This document shows, in pieces, positions 63,765-64,000 of a stretch of 64,000 nucleotides of DNA. The first letter of the stretch is position 1, and each line of letters opens with the position of its first letter. The translations under genes and the position numbers were made by a program. The DNA is taken from the NCBI RefSeq assembly GCF_900109885.1, contig NZ_FOBS01000003.1, positions 62,001 through 126,000 on the forward strand. Reading direction: 5' to 3'. This stretch comes from Syntrophus gentianae (lineage in GTDB: Bacteria; Desulfobacterota; Syntrophia; Syntrophales; Syntrophaceae). Below the pieces are notes generated by a model that made no database searches, was not told where the DNA came from, and was given only the letters and a program-made list of their open reading frames with translations.

Positions 63765-64000
63765 ATGAAAACATTTGCCGATAAAACAAGATGTCCAAGC
63801 GGTGACGTCCGGCCATGGCAGCCCCCGGGCCCGTCTTCGTGCAGCCAAATGAGCAGAAATCGTCAGGTAATCCGGCAGGTGCTTCGAGAATCGAACATCC
63901 AACCGAAACTCGCGGTCGGGTCTGAGGATGATGTCCAGGAGAAGGAGGCGGACCGGGTGGCGGAGCTGATCATGCGCATGCCTGATCCCCTGGTTCAACC
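63765..64000 (+). CDS. Second putative eCIS cargo protein, N-terminus only
   Basis: The frame begins ATG 63765 (AGGG just upstream), 20 bp after the first cargo, and is open to the window end (78 codons). Residues 36-73 again give the leader (IRQVLRESNIQPKLAVG ... EKEADRVAELIMRMP), 21 of 38 residues identical to the first cargo and at exactly the same residue numbers. The preceding 35 residues are unlike each other. Its effector domain lies beyond the window. Confidence 0.7.
   Translation, partial: MKTFADKTRCPSGDVRPWQPPGPSSCSQMSRNRQVIRQVLRESNIQPKLAVGSEDDVQEKEADRVAELIMRMPDPLVQ

Noticed and set aside
41890-64000. The cluster as an intact prophage or a type VI secretion system.
   Set aside because: No capsid, portal, terminase, lysis or integrase genes, and no TssJ/L/M membrane complex; DUF4255, the AAA+ ATPase and the cargo leaders fit eCIS.

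Overview
The window looks like a chromosome segment of an anaerobic, Gram-negative, Deltaproteobacteria-like organism; a Syntrophus/Geobacter-type relative is my inference, not something the sequence proves. The basis is the mixture of an outer-membrane polysaccharide export locus, VPLPA/PEP-CTERM exported proteins, PilZ and HD-GYP c-di-GMP proteins, a corrinoid methionine synthase split from its reactivation domain, an Fe-S flavin oxidoreductase, and a radical SAM protein. I saw no rRNA, tRNA, CRISPR array, insertion sequence or integrase.

Region 1 (1-10.1 kb, + strand) is the end of a surface-polysaccharide cluster: the tail of a hexapeptide acyltransferase, a DegT/DnrJ aminotransferase, a FlaA1/CapD-type nucleotide-sugar dehydratase, a Wzz-type chain-length protein, a very large SLBB export protein and a Wzi-type outer-membrane protein. 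Genes overlap or nearly abut within two blocks. Region 2 (10.1-25.1 kb) holds housekeeping and signalling genes: PilZ, class I/II aminotransferase, RNase D, HD-GYP, K+ channel, truA, DUF3047, pyrE, a truncated-type metH, a VPLPA-CTERM protein, a flavodiiron remnant, a Ca2+/H+ antiporter, the stand-alone MetH activation domain and rtcA. Region 3 (25.1-30 kb, - strand) is the leucine operon leuB / leader / leuA-leuC-leuD-rtcA-MetH activation domain. Ahead of leuA lies a well-formed attenuator: a promoter, a 31-residue peptide with ten leucines, and a terminator hairpin.

Region 4 (30-41.3 kb) mixes a second PilZ protein with a near-consensus promoter, an esterase, an Old-Yellow-Enzyme-type oxidoreductase broken by one missing base, a ferredoxin, a SRAP protein, a tiny winged-helix protein, an RsbU-like phosphatase, a radical SAM protein, a class II DAHP synthase, a second PEP-CTERM protein and an exported protein of unknown function.

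Region 5 (41.9 kb to the window end, + strand, visibly GC-rich) is the most interesting part: a contractile injection system of the extracellular (eCIS / Photorhabdus virulence cassette / antifeeding prophage) type. In order it encodes sheath, inner tube, a zinc-knuckle baseplate protein, a disordered repeat protein, a DUF4255 cap/terminator, an AAA+ ATPase, a 77-residue protein, a CIS-tube-type hub protein, a separate LysM protein, a gpD-like hub, a gpV-like spike, gp25, two gpJ-like baseplate proteins, a gpI-like protein and a DUF6519 adaptor with five Cys-containing repeats. Two probable cargo genes follow. Both begin with the same 38-residue leader (the first half of the DUF4157-associated region) at exactly the same residue positions. 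The first carries an apparent Cys-His-Asn transglutaminase/papain-like centre; the second runs off the window. No lysis, capsid or integrase genes accompany the cluster, which fits a dedicated protein-delivery device rather than a prophage.
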